Source: Oceanobacillus sp. HTM 045
GTDB lineage: Bacteria; Pseudomonadota; Alphaproteobacteria; Rhodobacterales; Rhodobacteraceae
NCBI GenBank assembly: GCA_009733745.1
Contig: WNWL01000004.1
Coordinates: 250,001-314,000, forward strand
Length of the DNA stretch: 64,000 nt
Direction of reading: 5' to 3'
The position numbers and the translations under genes were made by a program. The notes beneath the pieces were generated by a model, which was given only the letters and a program-made list of their open reading frames with translations, had not been told where the DNA came from and searched no databases. How positions within the stretch are numbered: the stretch's first letter is position 1; each line of letters starts with the position of its first letter. Below, one piece after another: positions 13,032-23,712 of the stretch.

Positions 13032-13954
13032 GCGCGCTTCCCTCCGCCGAAGCCTCCGATCTCCTCTACCGCTGGTGTGCCCGACTGACTGCCGTGAAGG
13101 GGGCGAGCCCCCGCACGGTGGAGGCTTATGCCGCCGATATCGGCCGATACCTCGGCTTTCTCTCCGACCATCTCGGCGGCGACGTGGGGCGCCGGGCGCT
13201 CGGCGCGCTCGTCATGTCGGATTTCCGTGCATGGATGGCGTGGGAGCGGGGCAGGGGACTTTCCGCCCGGTCGCTCGGCCGCGCGCTCGCGGCGGTCCGC
13301 GGGTTCCACGACTGGCTGGCGGAGGCGGAAGGGATCGACTGCGCCGCGGTCACCGCGATTCGCACGCCCAAGGCGCCGCGGCGGCTTCCCCGCCCGGTCG
13401 CCGCGGACGATGCCCGCGAGGTGATCGGCGTCGCCGGGCAGCACCGCGAGGCATGGATCGCCGCCCGGGACACCGCCGCGCTGACGCTGATCTGGGGCGC
13501 GGGCCTGCGCATGTCCGAGGCGCTGGGCCTCCGGCAACGCGATGCGCCGCTCGGCGAGACGGTGCGCGTCATCGGCAAGGGCCGGAAGGAGCGTGTCGTG
13601 CCGGTGCTGCCCGTCGCCAGCTCTGCGGTCGAGCACTACCGGGAACTCTGCCCCTACGAGCCCGGCCCGGATGAAGCGCTCTTCCTCGGCGCACGTGGTG
13701 GCGCATTGGATGGGCGCATCCTGCGCAAGGTCATGCAGGAGGCGCGGATGCAGCTCGGCCTGCCCGATACGGCGACCCCGCATGCCCTGCGCCACGCCTT
13801 CGCGACCCATCTTCTCGCCGCCGGGGGCGACCTGCGCACGATCCAGGAACTGCTCGGCCATGCCTCGCTCTCGACCACGCAGGTCTACACCGCGCTCGAC
13901 GAGGCGCGGGTGCTGGAGGTGTTCGAGAAGGCCCATCCCAGGGGGCGCGGCTGA
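13028..13954 (+). CDS. xerC: Site-specific tyrosine recombinase XerC
   Basis: Resolves chromosome dimers at dif together with XerD. The start is the GTG at 13028, inside the GTGA overlap with DUF484, giving 308 aa. The N-terminal SAM-like DNA-binding domain covers residues ~10-110. The catalytic set is complete: Arg161 (GAGLRMSEA), Lys184, His252 and Arg255 (HALRHAFATH), His278 (LLGHASLSTTQ) and nucleophile Tyr287. No dif site was recognised nearby. Confidence 0.93.
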   Translation: MSALPSAEASDLLYRWCARLTAVKGASPRTVEAYAADIGRYLGFLSDHLGGDVGRRALGALVMSDFRAWMAWERGRGLSARSLGRALAAVRGFHDWLAEAEGIDCAAVTAIRTPKAPRRLPRPVAADDAREVIGVAGQHREAWIAARDTAALTLIWGAGLRMSEALGLRQRDAPLGETVRVIGKGRKERVVPVLPVASSAVEHYRELCPYEPGPDEALFLGARGGALDGRILRKVMQEARMQLGLPDTATPHALRHAFATHLLAAGGDLRTIQELLGHASLSTTQVYTALDEARVLEVFEKAHPRGRG

Positions 13955-14013
13955 CCTTCGCTGCGGGTGCCGGGTTGTAGTTCTGCCCTTGAGTAGAGAT
14001 CAGACTCTCGGGC

Positions 14014-14069
14014 CATTAACACTTTTATGTAATTAAACCAGCGACTTGCGGCTTGCTCAACCTTGAGCA
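14014..14069 (-). repeat. Copy A of a 56-nt intergenic hairpin/AAAGTGTTAAC element
   Basis: Read on the minus strand: a hairpin (TGCTCA, loop AGGT, TGAGCA), a linker with GCAAGT and CTG, then AAAGTGTTAATG. It is exactly 56 nt, the same length as copies B (30602), C (33291) and D (56363), and the distance from CAAGGTTG to AAAGTG is 32 nt in all four. A further inverted repeat (gccc..agag/ctct..gggc, 13985-14013) follows the box. Unlike B-D it is on the strand opposite to the preceding gene (xerC). Confidence 0.75.
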
Positions 14070-14165
14070 GAGCCGTCAGGCATGCAATTTTCTGACCTGG
14101 CTCCCGGAACTTCGGATCGGCGGCGACGTTTTCCCGCCACGACGAAAGGGAAAGGAGAAACCCCG

Positions 14166-14666
14166 ATGTTCGACAAGATTTTCAAGGGTTCTGTGCTGGC
14201 GATCGCGACGGGCGGTCTGGCCGCCCCCGTGCTCGCTGCCTCCGACGAGGCGATGACCGCCGACGGCAAGGTCGAGGTTGGCACGCTCACCTGCGAGCTG
14301 ACCGATGTGAACAACATCGTCGTCTACAGCAACGAGACCTTCAGCTGCCGCTACGAGGGTACCGACGGTTCGACCCACATGTACAACGGCGAGATTGACT
14401 CGGTCGGCCTGAACCTCGAGTTCAAGGCGGACGAGGTGCTGAAATGGGCCGTCGTTGCGCCCGCCACCATCGAGAAGCCGAACGCGCTCGAGGGTGAGTA
14501 TGTCGGCGCCTCGGCTGGTGCCTCGGTTGGCGCTGGCGTCTCCGGCAACGTCCTCGTGGGCGGCTCGGAGGACCAGTTCGCGCTTCAGCCGGTTGCCGTT
14601 TCGGCGACGAGCGGCCTCGGCGCGGCGCTGACCATCGACAACTTCACGCTGACCTACGTGAACTGA
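14166..14666 (+). CDS. Secreted DUF992 domain protein
   Basis: 166-aa exported protein. Met at 14166 follows AAAGGAG by a few bases and begins a signal peptide (MFDKIFKGSVLAIATGG...AAPVLAA). The upstream in-frame start at 14082 lacks a ribosome site and adds an unlike extension. The mature part shows the DUF992 pattern: VGTLTCEL, a second Cys in ETFSCRYEG, an IDSVGLNLEF segment, WAVVAPA, EGEYVGASAGASVGAG and NVLVGGSEDQFALQP. Function unknown; probably periplasmic. A strong terminator follows. Confidence 0.82.
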   Translation: MFDKIFKGSVLAIATGGLAAPVLAASDEAMTADGKVEVGTLTCELTDVNNIVVYSNETFSCRYEGTDGSTHMYNGEIDSVGLNLEFKADEVLKWAVVAPATIEKPNALEGEYVGASAGASVGAGVSGNVLVGGSEDQFALQPVAVSATSGLGAALTIDNFTLTYVN

Positions 14667-14722
14667 CCCGCTTTCCAGAGGTCCCCAGACCGGTTCATCC
14701 CTCCCCGGGTTGAGATCGGTCA

Positions 14723-14760
14723 CGGGCGGCGCGAACTCCCCCTCGCGCCGCCCGATTTTT
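14723..14760 (+). terminator. Rho-independent terminator of the DUF992 gene
   Basis: An 11-bp perfect stem (cgggcggcgcg / cgcgccgcccg) with a 10-base loop is followed by ATTTTT. It ends at the stop codon of the converging FMN reductase gene. Confidence 0.8.
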
Positions 14761-14761
14761 G

Positions 14762-15286
14762 TCAGGCCATGCCCTTCAGGCGTTCCATCATCCCGGAGAT
14801 GAGTTCCTGCGCCTTCTCGTCCTTGAGGCGTCCGTTCTCGTCGAACTGCTTCGATGCGCCGCCGATATAGATGCTCGGCCCCGGCACGATCCGAACCTGG
14901 AACGAGACCAGCATCTGGCGCAGCATGAACTGGCTGACCTCGCCACCCGCGCGCCCGCCGGTGGCGGAAAGGAGCGCGACAGGCTTGCCCAGAGTCGGCC
15001 ACGGCTGGCGGCGGCTGATCCAGTCCAGCGCGTTCTTCAGCACGCCGGACGGGCCCTTGTTGTACTCGGTCGTCGAGATCACCAGCGCGTCCGCTGCTTC
15101 AACGGCATCCACCAGCGCAGTCACCTTGGCGGGAACCCCGGCCTTCTCGACATCCTCGTTGAAGAGCGGGATGTCGAGATCGGCTATGCTCGCGTCCACG
15201 TCACCGGCCAGCCGGATCGCTTCCTTGACGAGCATGGTATTGAAGCTGCCCGCGCGGAGCGAGCCTGACAGTGCCAGAAGTTTCAT
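14762..15286 (-). CDS. NADPH-dependent FMN reductase family protein
   Basis: Flavodoxin-fold reductase, 174 aa, that uses NAD(P)H and FMN to reduce flavins, quinones or chromate-like substrates. The FMN phosphate loop GSLRAGSFN is at residues 7-15 and the STTEYNKGPSGVLKNALDW motif is typical of the ArsH/ChrR/YieF-like group. The ATG at 15286 follows AGGAGG, so the 14 residues of open frame before it are rejected. It starts 10 bp after the lpd stop and may be the last gene of the 2-oxoglutarate dehydrogenase transcript. Confidence 0.88.
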   Translation of the reverse strand: MKLLALSGSLRAGSFNTMLVKEAIRLAGDVDASIADLDIPLFNEDVEKAGVPAKVTALVDAVEAADALVISTTEYNKGPSGVLKNALDWISRRQPWPTLGKPVALLSATGGRAGGEVSQFMLRQMLVSFQVRIVPGPSIYIGGASKQFDENGRLKDEKAQELISGMMERLKGMA

Positions 15287-15296
15287 GGTCTTCCTC

Positions 15297-16679
15297 CTAG
15301 GAGTGGATCGGACCGTCACCACAGGCAAGCGCGGCTTCGCGGACGGCTTCGGAGAATGTCGGGTGCGCGTGGCAGGTGCGGGCGATGTCCTCCGCCGCGG
15401 CGCCGAACTCCATCGCGACGCAGATCTCGTGGATCAGGTCGCCCGCGCCCGGGCCGATGATGTGGCAGCCGAGCACCCGGTCGGTCTGCTTGTCGGCGAG
15501 GATCTTCACGAACCCGTCCGTCACCAGGTTCGCCTTGGCGCGGCCATTGGCCATAAAGGAGAACTTGCCAACCTTGTAGGCTCGGCCTTCTTCCTTGAGC
15601 TGTTCCTCGGTCTTTCCGACCGCGGCGACCTCGGGGGCGGTGTAGATCACGCCCGGGATCACGTCGTAATTCACGTGGCCGTGCTGCCCGGCGATCGACT
15701 CGGCGACCGCCATGCCCTCGTCCTCGGCCTTGTGGGCCAGCATCGGGCCGGCGATCACGTCGCCGATGGCCCAGATGCCCTGCACGTTGGTCTGCCAGAC
15801 CTTGTTAGTCTTCACCATGCCGCGCTCCGTCTCGATGCCCACCTTCTCGAGGCCGAGGCCCTCGGTGTAGGGGCGCCGCCCCGTGGCCAGGAGGACCACG
15901 TCGGCTTCCAGCTCGTGCGTGCTGTCATCCTTGCGGAGCGTGTACTTGACCTTGAGGTCGTCGCCCTTCTCGACGCCGGAGACGGCCGCGCCGAGGATGA
16001 ACTTGAAGCCCTGCTTCTGAAGCAGCTTCTGGAACTGCCGCTGCACCTCGGCGTCCTGCCCCGGCGTGACGTGATCGAGGAACTCGACCACCGTCACCTC
16101 CGCCCCGAGGCGGCCCCAGACGGAGCCAAGCTCCAGCCCGATCACGCCCGCGCCGATCACCACGAGGCGCTTCGGCACCTCCTTCAGTTCCAGCGCACCG
16201 GTGGAGGTGACGACCCGTTCCTCGTCGACCTCGACGCCCTTGAGCGACGCGGGCTCCGACCCGGTGGCAATAACAATATGGCGTGTCTTGTAGCTCTTGT
16301 CGCCGACCTTCACCTCGCCGGCGGCGGCGATCTCGCCCCAGCCCTGAATGTAGTCGACCTTGTTCTTCTTGAAGAGGAACTCGATGCCCGAGGTGTTCGA
16401 TTTCACCACGTCCGCCTTGTAGGAGAGCATCTTTTTCACGTCGACGGAGACGTCCTTGGCGATGATGCCCATCTTCTTGAAGTTGCCCTCGGCCTCGTGG
16501 ACCAGTTCCGAGGCGTGCAGCAGCGCCTTGGAGGGGATGCAGCCCACGTTCAGGCAGGTGCCGCCCAGCGCGCCGCGGCCCTCGACGCAGGCCGTCTTCA
16601 GTCCGAGCTGGGCGCAGCGGATGGCGCAGACATAGCCGCCCGGGCCGCCGCCGATCACGATGACATCATAGTCCGACAT
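15297..16679 (-). CDS. lpd: Dihydrolipoyl dehydrogenase (E3)
   Basis: FAD enzyme that reoxidises the dihydrolipoyl arms of the 2-oxoglutarate dehydrogenase complex, passing electrons to NAD+. 460 aa. FAD-binding [10 protein letters not shown] is at residues 10-19, with the redox disulfide Cys42-Cys47 in [12 protein letters not shown]. The NAD-binding [13 protein letters not shown] and the C-terminal catalytic [10 protein letters not shown] are present. Start [12 protein letters not shown] is fixed by the conserved FAD strand. Its position after odhB (with a MAPEG gene between) makes it the E3 of that complex. Confidence 0.96.
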   Translation of the reverse strand: MSDYDVIVIGGGPGGYVCAIRCAQLGLKTACVEGRGALGGTCLNVGCIPSKALLHASELVHEAEGNFKKMGIIAKDVSVDVKKMLSYKADVVKSNTSGIEFLFKKNKVDYIQGWGEIAAAGEVKVGDKSYKTRHIVIATGSEPASLKGVEVDEERVVTSTGALELKEVPKRLVVIGAGVIGLELGSVWGRLGAEVTVVEFLDHVTPGQDAEVQRQFQKLLQKQGFKFILGAAVSGVEKGDDLKVKYTLRKDDSTHELEADVVLLATGRRPYTEGLGLEKVGIETERGMVKTNKVWQTNVQGIWAIGDVIAGPMLAHKAEDEGMAVAESIAGQHGHVNYDVIPGVIYTAPEVAAVGKTEEQLKEEGRAYKVGKFSFMANGRAKANLVTDGFVKILADKQTDRVLGCHIIGPGAGDLIHEICVAMEFGAAAEDIARTCHAHPTFSEAVREAALACGDGPIHS

Positions 16680-16778
16680 GGGTCTGTCTCCCTCGGTTCG
16701 TCCTGGTCCGGGCTGATGGGAACGGCCGGACGGCCCCCACATCCCGCATGAAATGGCTGCGCTGACCGGAGCGGCCAG

Positions 16779-17183
16779 CTATTCGGCCCAGCCCTGCATC
16801 AGCGCAGAGGTGAGCATGATGGCCGTTGCGAAAAACCCGACCGCCCAGATGGCGGAGCGGACATAGCGGATGCCGCTGACATAGGCCGGAACGTAGAGCA
16901 CGCGTGCGAAAATGTAGACATACGCGCAGAGGATGGAGGTGGGGCCGGATGCCTTGCCGAGTTCCGTCACCACCACGGCGGCGGTGAACATGGCGAGGCC
17001 CTCCAGATGGTTCCGGAAGGCCCGCTCAAGCCGCCCAACCACCACTGGCATCTCGGCCGGCTTGTCGCGCGGCCCGGCAAGGTAGCGGCTCGACATCGTG
17101 GCGTTGGCCGTTGCCGAGAGCGCGAGAAGCTGGGCCACGGCAAGCAGCCCGGCCCAGCCCAGTATCTCGATCTCGACAGGCAC
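16779..17183 (-). CDS. MAPEG family membrane protein
   Basis: 134-aa integral membrane protein with about four hydrophobic segments. It fits the MAPEG family: LERAFRNHLEGLAMFTAAV is the signature helix with the conserved Asn and Glu. Eukaryotic relatives act in eicosanoid and glutathione metabolism; bacterial roles are mostly unassigned. It is inserted between odhB (4 bp gap) and lpd and is presumably co-transcribed with them. Confidence 0.82.
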   Translation of the reverse strand: MPVEIEILGWAGLLAVAQLLALSATANATMSSRYLAGPRDKPAEMPVVVGRLERAFRNHLEGLAMFTAAVVVTELGKASGPTSILCAYVYIFARVLYVPAYVSGIRYVRSAIWAVGFFATAIMLTSALMQGWAE

Positions 17184-17187
17184 CGGC

Positions 17188-18735
17188 TCAGAGATCCATC
17201 AGCAGCCGGCGTGGGTCCTCCAGTGCCTCTTTGACGCGGACGAGGAAGGTCACCGCGCCCGCGCCGTCGACGATGCGATGGTCGTAGGACAGCGCGAGAT
17301 ACATCATCGGCCGCGCGACGATCTGGCCGCCGACCACCATCGGGCGCTCCTGGATCTTGTGCATGCCGAGGATGCCCGACTGCGGCGGGTTGAGGATCGG
17401 CGATGACATCAGCGAGCCGTAGACGCCGCCATTCGAGATGGTGAACGTGCCGCCCTGCATCTCGGCCATCGAGAGCTTGCTGTCGCGGGCCCGCTTGCCC
17501 ATCTCGGCGATGGTCTTCTCGATGGTGGCAAAGCTCATCTGGTCCGCGTCGCGCACCACCGGAACGACGAGCCCCGTGGGCGTGCCGACCGCGACGCCGA
17601 CATGGTAGTAGTTCTTGTAGACCACCTCGTCGCCGTCGATCTCGGCGTTGACGTCCGGGATCTCCTGCAGCGCGTGGCAGCAGGCCTTCACGAAGAAGGA
17701 CATGAAGCCGAGCTTCACGCCGTGCTTCTTCTGGAACAGGTCCTTGTACTCGTTCCGCAGGTCCATGATCGCGCCCATGTCCACCTCGTTGTAGGTGGTG
17801 AGCATGGCCGCGGTGTTCTGCGCGTCCTTCAGGCGGCGCGCGATGGTCTGGCGCAGACGGGTCATCTTGACCCGCTTCTCGCGCTCTCCGGTATCCGCCT
17901 GGCGGGTGGACTGGACGGCGGCCTGCGGTGCGGCCACCGGCTTCGACGCGGCCGCCGGGGCCGGGGCGGGAGAGCCGCTGAGGGCGCGCTGCACGTCTTC
18001 CTTCATGATGCGGCCGTCGCGGCCGGTGCCCTCGACCTGGTCGGGCGAGATGCCTGCCTCGGACATGAGTTTCTTGGCCGACGGGGCATCTTCCACGTCC
18101 TTCGTGGCGCCGGAGGGCTGGGCCGCGGCCGCGGGCTTCGTGCCTGACGCGGTGCCGGCACCGGGTCCGGCCGCGATCACGGCCATGACGGCATCGGGAG
18201 CGACCGTCTCGCCCTGCTTCGCCTTGATGCTCTGAAGGACACCCGCCGCGGGGCTGGTGACCTCGAGGTTGACCTTGTCGGTCTCCAGTTCGGCGATCAC
18301 CTCGTCCGCGGAGATCGAGTCGCCTTCCTGCTTGAACCAGGCGCCGACGGTCGCTTCGGTGACGCTCTCGCCGAGAGCCGGCACGCGCACCTCAACTTCC
18401 TCCGCGGGGCCCTTGTCAACGCCCGGGGGCGTCGCCTGGCCTTCGTCGCCCGCCTTGTCCGCGCCGTTGCCCGATGCCTTCGCCGGTGCGCCGGCGCCTT
18501 CCTCGATGGTTGCCAGCAGCGAGTCCGGCCCGACCGTCTCGCCCGCCTTCGCGACCTGCTCGCCCAGCGTCCCGGCGACCGGCGCGGTCACTTCGAGGCT
18601 AACCTTGTCGGTCTCCAGCTCGGCAATCACCTCGTCGGCCGAAACGGCGTCGCCGGGGTTCTTGAACCAGGTACCGACAGTGGCCTCGGTGACGCTCTCG
18701 CCCAGTGCGGGCACCCTGACTTCGGTTGTCATCAC
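17188..18735 (-). CDS. odhB: Dihydrolipoyl succinyltransferase (E2) with two tandem lipoyl domains
   Basis: Core of the 2-oxoglutarate dehydrogenase complex. 515 aa. Two lipoyl domains are nearly identical over ~50 residues: lipoyl-Lys44 and Lys154, both in ETDKV, exactly 110 residues apart, each followed by an Ala/Pro-rich linker. Then come the peripheral subunit-binding domain ([19 protein letters not shown]) and the catalytic domain ending with [11 protein letters not shown], whose His-Asp pair is intact. E. coli SucB has one lipoyl domain, so this is a two-domain variant. The gene lies 16 bp after sucA. Confidence 0.95.
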   Translation of the reverse strand: MMTTEVRVPALGESVTEATVGTWFKNPGDAVSADEVIAELETDKVSLEVTAPVAGTLGEQVAKAGETVGPDSLLATIEEGAGAPAKASGNGADKAGDEGQATPPGVDKGPAEEVEVRVPALGESVTEATVGAWFKQEGDSISADEVIAELETDKVNLEVTSPAAGVLQSIKAKQGETVAPDAVMAVIAAGPGAGTASGTKPAAAAQPSGATKDVEDAPSAKKLMSEAGISPDQVEGTGRDGRIMKEDVQRALSGSPAPAPAAASKPVAAPQAAVQSTRQADTGEREKRVKMTRLRQTIARRLKDAQNTAAMLTTYNEVDMGAIMDLRNEYKDLFQKKHGVKLGFMSFFVKACCHALQEIPDVNAEIDGDEVVYKNYYHVGVAVGTPTGLVVPVVRDADQMSFATIEKTIAEMGKRARDSKLSMAEMQGGTFTISNGGVYGSLMSSPILNPPQSGILGMHKIQERPMVVGGQIVARPMMYLALSYDHRIVDGAGAVTFLVRVKEALEDPRRLLMDL

Positions 18736-18751
18736 GCGTGTTCCTTCTGGA

Positions 18752-21703
18752 TCAGATCGTCAGCGCATCCGTGACAAGCGCTTCCTGTTCCTGCTTGTGG
18801 CGGGAGGCGAGGCCCGTGGCGGGCGAGGCCGAGGCGGGGCGCCCGGCATAACGCGCGCGGCCGACCTTGGCGCCGATCCGCCCGAGGACCCATTCAATAT
18901 TCGGCTCGACGAAGCTCCAGCCGCCCTGGTTCTTCGGCTCTTCTTGGCACCAGACCACGTCGGCGTTGGTGAAGCGGGAGAGCTCGCGGGTGAGGCTCAG
19001 CGCCGGGAACGGGTAGAACTGCTCCAAACGCATCAGGTAGACGTCGTCGATGCCCAACTCGCTGCGCTTCTCCAGCAGGTCAAAATAGACCTTGCCCGAA
19101 CACATCACCACGCGGCGGATCTCGTCGTCGGGCTTCAGGGTCAGCGGGTCCTTGTAGCCTGCAGAGGAAAGCTCCGCGTCGTCCCAGAGGATGCGGTGGA
19201 AGCTGGTGCCCTCGGCCATGTCCTCGAGGTTGGAGATGCACATCTTGTGGCGCAGCAGTGACTTCGGCGTGAACAGGATTAGCGGCTTGCGGAAGCTGCG
19301 ATGGATCTGCCGGCGCAGGATGTGGAAGTAGTTCGACGGCGTGGTGCAGTTCGCGACGATCCAGTTGTCCTCCGCCGAGAGCTGGAGGAACCGCTCCATC
19401 CGCGCCGAGGAGTGCTCCGGACCCTGGCCCTCGAAGCCATGCGGCAGCAGCATCACGAGGCCCGACATGCGCAGCCACTTGCGCTCGCCCGACGAGATGA
19501 ACTGGTCGATCATGATCTGGGCGCCGTTGGCGAAGTCGCCGAACTGCGCCTCCCAGAGCACCAGGGCTTTGGGCTCAGCCAGCGAATAGCCGTACTCGTA
19601 GCCGAGCACCGCGTATTCCGAGAGCATCGAGTCGATGACCTCGTACCGCGCCTGCCCCTCGCGGATGTTGTTGAGGGGGTAGTACTTCTCCTCGGTCTCC
19701 TGGTCGACGATCGCCGAGTGGCGCTGGGAGAACGTGCCGCGCGCCGAGTCCTGGCCCGAAAGCCGGACCGGCAAACCTTCGAGCAGCAGGCTGCCGAACG
19801 CGAGCGCCTCCGCCGTCGCCCAGTCGATGCCTTTGCCGGTCTCGATCATCTCGCGTTTGGAATCGAGCAGGCGCGCAACGGTGCGGTGGGTGTTGTGCCC
19901 CTCGGGCACGGTGGCGAGGGCCTTGCCGATCTCCATCAGCGTCTCCAGCGGCACGGCGGTCTCACCGCGTTGGTACTCGCCTTCCGACGTGGCGAGCCCG
20001 GACCAGCGCCCGTCGAGCCAGTCGGCCTTGTTGGGAAGGTACTGCTTGCCGGCCTCGAACTCGTCCGAGAGATATGCTTGGAAGGCGGCCTTCGCTTCCT
20101 CGATCTCGCCCTCGGCGATCAGCCCGTCGGCCACCAGCCGGTCCGCGTAGAGCTGGAGCGTCGTGCGGTGCTTCTTGATTTCCTTGTAGAGGAGGGGGTT
20201 GGTGAACATCGGTTCATCCCCCTCGTTGTGGCCGAAGCGCCGGTAGCAGAAGATGTCGATCACCACGTCGGTGAGGAAGATCTGCCGGAATTCGGTCGCG
20301 ACCTTCGCGGCATGAACCACCGCCTCCGGGTCGTCGCCGTTCACGTGGAAGATCGGGCAGTCCACCATCTTGGCGATGTCGGTCGGGTAGGGCGACGACC
20401 GCGAATGGTGCGGCGCCGTCGTGAAGCCGATCTGGTTGTTCACGACGATGTGGATGGTGCCGCCGGTGCGATGCCCGCGCAAGCCGGAAAGGCCAAAGCA
20501 CTCCGCCACCACGCCCTGGCCCGCGAAGGCCGCATCGCCGTGAAGCAGCACCGGGATCACGCTGGTGCGGTCGTCGCCGAACTGGGCTTGCTTCGCGCGC
20601 ACCTTGCCGAGCACGACCGGGTTCACCGCCTCGAGATGCGAGGGGTTCGCGGTGAGCGAGAGGTGCACGGTGTTGCCGTCGAACTCGCGGTCCGATGAGG
20701 CGCCGAGGTGATATTTCACGTCGCCCGAGCCGTCAACGTCCTCCGGTTTGAAGCTGCCGCCCTGGAACTCGTGGAAGATCGCGCGGTAGGGCTTGCCCAT
20801 AACGTTGGCAAGGATGTTCAGCCGGCCGCGATGCGGCATGCCGAAGACGATCTCCTTCGCGCCGAGCGCGCCGCCCCGCTTGATGATCTGTTCCATCGCC
20901 GGGATCAGGCTCTCGCCGCCGTCGAGGCCGAAGCGCTTGGTGCCGGTGTACTTGACGTGCAGGAACTTCTCGAATCCCTCGGCCTCGACCATCTTGTTGA
21001 GGATGGCTTTCCGGCCCTGCTTGGTGAACTGGATTTCCTTGCCGTAGCCCTCGATGCGCTGCTGCAGCCAGCTCTTCTGCTCCGGGTCCACGATGTGCAT
21101 GAACTGGAGGGCGAAGGTGCCCTGGTAGGTGCGCTTGAGTAGGTCGCGGACCTCGCGCATCGTGCCGGTCTCGAGGCCCAGCACGTTGTCGAGAAAGATC
21201 GGCCGGTCCATGTCGGCGTCGGTGAAGCCGAAGAACTTCGGGTCGAATTCCGGGTGATCGCGGCGCACGTTCTGCAGACCCAGCGGGTCGAGATCGGCGC
21301 CGAGATGGCCGCGCGACCGGAACGAGCGGATGTACATGATCGCCCGGACGGAATCGAGAACCGCGGCTCGCAGCTCCTTCTCCGAGATGCCGCCGGCGGG
21401 CGCGGATTTCTCCTTGATCTTCTTGGCGAGATCGGCCGGCTGGGGCAGGGCTTCCCAGTTGCCGTCGAGCGCGGCGACCAGTTCGCCGTTTGCGCGTACG
21501 GGCCAGTCGGCGCGCTTCCAGGGAGCACCCTGTGCTTCCTCGACAACCGCCCGGTTGTCGTCGCCCAACTCGTCGAAGAAACTTTTCCAGCTCGGGTCGA
21601 CGGAGGACGGATCGGTCACGTACCGCGCGTAGAGCTGTTCGACATACTCAGCGTTGTGACCCTGGAGGAAGGAAAAGGCGTGGAAGGTCTCGTTGTTGCT
21701 CAT
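18752..21703 (-). CDS. sucA: 2-oxoglutarate dehydrogenase E1 component
   Basis: Thiamine-diphosphate enzyme that decarboxylates 2-oxoglutarate and succinylates the E2 lipoyl arm. 983 aa. The N-terminal [18 protein letters not shown] tail that binds the complex core is present. [12 protein letters not shown] and the ThDP/Mg region [14 protein letters not shown] follow, and the C-terminal transketolase-like half has [14 protein letters not shown]. All hallmark segments are intact. First gene of the sucA-odhB-MAPEG-lpd group on the minus strand. Confidence 0.97.
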   Translation of the reverse strand: MSNNETFHAFSFLQGHNAEYVEQLYARYVTDPSSVDPSWKSFFDELGDDNRAVVEEAQGAPWKRADWPVRANGELVAALDGNWEALPQPADLAKKIKEKSAPAGGISEKELRAAVLDSVRAIMYIRSFRSRGHLGADLDPLGLQNVRRDHPEFDPKFFGFTDADMDRPIFLDNVLGLETGTMREVRDLLKRTYQGTFALQFMHIVDPEQKSWLQQRIEGYGKEIQFTKQGRKAILNKMVEAEGFEKFLHVKYTGTKRFGLDGGESLIPAMEQIIKRGGALGAKEIVFGMPHRGRLNILANVMGKPYRAIFHEFQGGSFKPEDVDGSGDVKYHLGASSDREFDGNTVHLSLTANPSHLEAVNPVVLGKVRAKQAQFGDDRTSVIPVLLHGDAAFAGQGVVAECFGLSGLRGHRTGGTIHIVVNNQIGFTTAPHHSRSSPYPTDIAKMVDCPIFHVNGDDPEAVVHAAKVATEFRQIFLTDVVIDIFCYRRFGHNEGDEPMFTNPLLYKEIKKHRTTLQLYADRLVADGLIAEGEIEEAKAAFQAYLSDEFEAGKQYLPNKADWLDGRWSGLATSEGEYQRGETAVPLETLMEIGKALATVPEGHNTHRTVARLLDSKREMIETGKGIDWATAEALAFGSLLLEGLPVRLSGQDSARGTFSQRHSAIVDQETEEKYYPLNNIREGQARYEVIDSMLSEYAVLGYEYGYSLAEPKALVLWEAQFGDFANGAQIMIDQFISSGERKWLRMSGLVMLLPHGFEGQGPEHSSARMERFLQLSAEDNWIVANCTTPSNYFHILRRQIHRSFRKPLILFTPKSLLRHKMCISNLEDMAEGTSFHRILWDDAELSSAGYKDPLTLKPDDEIRRVVMCSGKVYFDLLEKRSELGIDDVYLMRLEQFYPFPALSLTRELSRFTNADVVWCQEEPKNQGGWSFVEPNIEWVLGRIGAKVGRARYAGRPASASPATGLASRHKQEQEALVTDALTI

Positions 21704-21849
21704 GGCGCATACGGGCCGTCTTGCGACGGACCGTCTTCATGCTGATTCTGCCGCTTTGCTCCCGCAAGCTTGTAGCGGGAGGCCCGGTGAAGGGCCACCC
21801 CTCCTTAGCGACAATCGCGTTAGCGGAAGCTTCATGTTGCGCAGTCCGA

Positions 21850-22536
21850 TCAGAGTGACTGCGCCAGATGTCCCAGAGAAATGAAATAGACGGGAAAGCC
21901 CTCCGACGCGCGCACCCGAGAGGAGATGAACGTCCTCACCGAGACCTCGCTTATGTCATAGCGATGATAGTTTTTCGGCCTGCTGGAGGATTCATAGAGC
22001 ATACCGAACGGGTGCTTGAGGGGCGACAGGAGGAAGCCTCGCATGATCTCGGGCGGCGGCGCGCCCTTCAGTGTTCCGGGCCAGATCGTGCAGCTGGTGT
22101 TCGATAACTTGTCCTCTTGCCGGTTGTAGTCGAGGGCGAGGAGGAGCCCGCCCGGTCCCTCGAAGTAGAGATGATCGAAGCGGTTCGGGAAGCTGTGCCA
22201 GCCTTCGAGGTAGAGCGCCGCCTCGCTTGCGATGCTCTCGGGGGTGGGCGGTTCCTTGTGGAAGCTGTGGAACGTGGCAGATATCGCGTGGAGGATGGCG
22301 AAGGTGCGTTCTGCCGCGTCGATCTCCGCCCCGGAAATCTCGGTGAAGGACGGGAGCACGCGCGAAAGCTGGCTCTTGGGCAGGAAGGGCGTGGTGCAGG
22401 CGTCGCGCAGCTCCTTGAAGAGCGCCCTGTTGAGATCCGACGCGCGGGCGAGGGTGGTAAATGCCGCCAGCAGGAGTGCCGCACCGAGGGCGGCACGGAG
22501 GGCTGCGCGCCCGGTATAGGTCATGCGAGAGGTCAT
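21850..22536 (-). CDS. Exported protein of unknown function
   Basis: About 228 aa from the ATG at 22536 (TCGGAG upstream); an in-frame ATG at 22575 would add 13 residues and one at 22524 would remove 4. A signal peptide is clear (RAALRAALGAALLLAAFTTLARA). The mature protein has two Cys (DACTTPF and TSCTIWPG) and several aromatic residues. I do not recognise a family. It sits between sucD and sucA on the same strand; the strong terminator at 22648-22677 separates it from sucD, so it may have its own promoter. Confidence 0.65.
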   Translation of the reverse strand: MTSRMTYTGRAALRAALGAALLLAAFTTLARASDLNRALFKELRDACTTPFLPKSQLSRVLPSFTEISGAEIDAAERTFAILHAISATFHSFHKEPPTPESIASEAALYLEGWHSFPNRFDHLYFEGPGGLLLALDYNRQEDKLSNTSCTIWPGTLKGAPPPEIMRGFLLSPLKHPFGMLYESSSRPKNYHRYDISEVSVRTFISSRVRASEGFPVYFISLGHLAQSL

Positions 22537-22647
22537 GTGCTCCGATTTCCAATCGTTTCGTTGGTTCAATTCCAAAAGTGTTAGCAGGTGGTCTGGGCCG
22601 GGCCAACTTGCGCGGGAGGGTGCCGGTAGACACGACGCGAAGAAACG

Positions 22648-22677
22648 AAAAACCCCCGGCAGCGGGGCTGCCGGGGG
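22648..22677 (-). terminator. Rho-independent terminator downstream of sucD
   Basis: On the minus strand an 11-bp perfect stem (ccccc ggcagc / gctgcc ggggg, 3-base loop) is followed by TTTTTCG. It lies 76 bp after the sucD stop and ends the mdh/sucCD-direction transcript. Confidence 0.85.
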
Positions 22678-22753
22678 CCGGAAATAGAAGTCCGGCAGGT
22701 GACAGGGAGAAAGTCCGGCCGGGCGGGTGGCCCGGCCGTTCGGGAAATGGCCG

Positions 22754-23641
22754 TCAGCCGATCGCCTTCAGGAGCGCCTCGCCGAGGCTGGCCGGGCTGT
22801 CGGCGACGACGATGCCCGCGCCCTGCATGGCCGCGATCTTGTCCTCGGCGCCGCCCTTGCCGCCCGAGATGATGGCGCCGGCGTGGCCCATGCGGCGGCC
22901 CGGAGGGGCGGTGCGGCCGGCGATGAAGCCCGCCACCGGCTTCTTGCGGCCCGCCTTCGCCTCGTCGATCAGGAACTGCGCGGCGTCTTCCTCGGCGGAG
23001 CCGCCGATCTCGCCGATCATGATGATCGACTGGGTTTCGTCATCGCCGAGAAACAGCTCCAGCGCATCGATGAACTCGGTGCCCTTGATCGGGTCGCCGC
23101 CGATGCCGATGCAGGTGGACTGGCCGAGGCCCGCCGCAGTGGTCTGGGCGACCGCCTCGTAGGTCAGCGTGCCCGAGCGGGAGACGATGCCCACGTTGCC
23201 GCGGCGATGGATGTGGCCCGGCATGATGCCGATCTTGCAGGCGTCGGGCGTGATCACGCCCGGGCAGTTCGGGCCGATCAGCCGGGACTTCGAGCCGACG
23301 AGGGCGCGCTTGACCTTCATCATGTCCATCACCGGGATGCCTTCGGTGATGCAGACGATCAGCTCGACCTCCGCGTCGATCGCCTCGAGGATCGCGTCGG
23401 CTGCGAACGGGGGCGGCACGTAGATCGCCGACGCCGTCGCACCGGTCGCCGCGACCGCCTCTGCCACCGTGTTGTAGATCGGGAGGCCCGTCGCATCGTG
23501 GGTCTGGCCGCCCTTGCCCGGCGTCACGCCACCGACCATCTGCGTCCCGTAGGCCACGGCCTGTTCGGTGTGGAACGTGCCCTGCGAGCCGGTCAGCCCC
23601 TGGCAGATCACCTTGGTGTTCTCGTCGACGAGTACGGCCAT
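22754..23641 (-). CDS. sucD: Succinyl-CoA synthetase alpha subunit
   Basis: Converts succinyl-CoA to succinate with nucleotide triphosphate formation; this subunit carries CoA and the phosphorylated histidine. 295 aa. The CoA-binding start [22 protein letters not shown], the GPNCPG motif and the active-site His segment [14 protein letters not shown] are all present. It is separated from sucC by two small exported-protein genes, an arrangement that spreads the two subunits over about 1.2 kb. Confidence 0.97.
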   Translation of the reverse strand: MAVLVDENTKVICQGLTGSQGTFHTEQAVAYGTQMVGGVTPGKGGQTHDATGLPIYNTVAEAVAATGATASAIYVPPPFAADAILEAIDAEVELIVCITEGIPVMDMMKVKRALVGSKSRLIGPNCPGVITPDACKIGIMPGHIHRRGNVGIVSRSGTLTYEAVAQTTAAGLGQSTCIGIGGDPIKGTEFIDALELFLGDDETQSIIMIGEIGGSAEEDAAQFLIDEAKAGRKKPVAGFIAGRTAPPGRRMGHAGAIISGGKGGAEDKIAAMQGAGIVVADSPASLGEALLKAIG

Positions 23642-23712
23642 GCGCCCCTCCTTGTGCGGCCCGGGCTCTCTGGCGCCCGGGCTCCGCTGCTTCGTTCAGG
23701 CCGCAGCGCGCT

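Noticed and set aside
22574-22585. aaaagtgttagc resembling the end box of the 56-nt element
   Set aside because: No AGGT hairpin at the expected distance upstream; only the box is partly matched, so it is not counted as a fifth copy.
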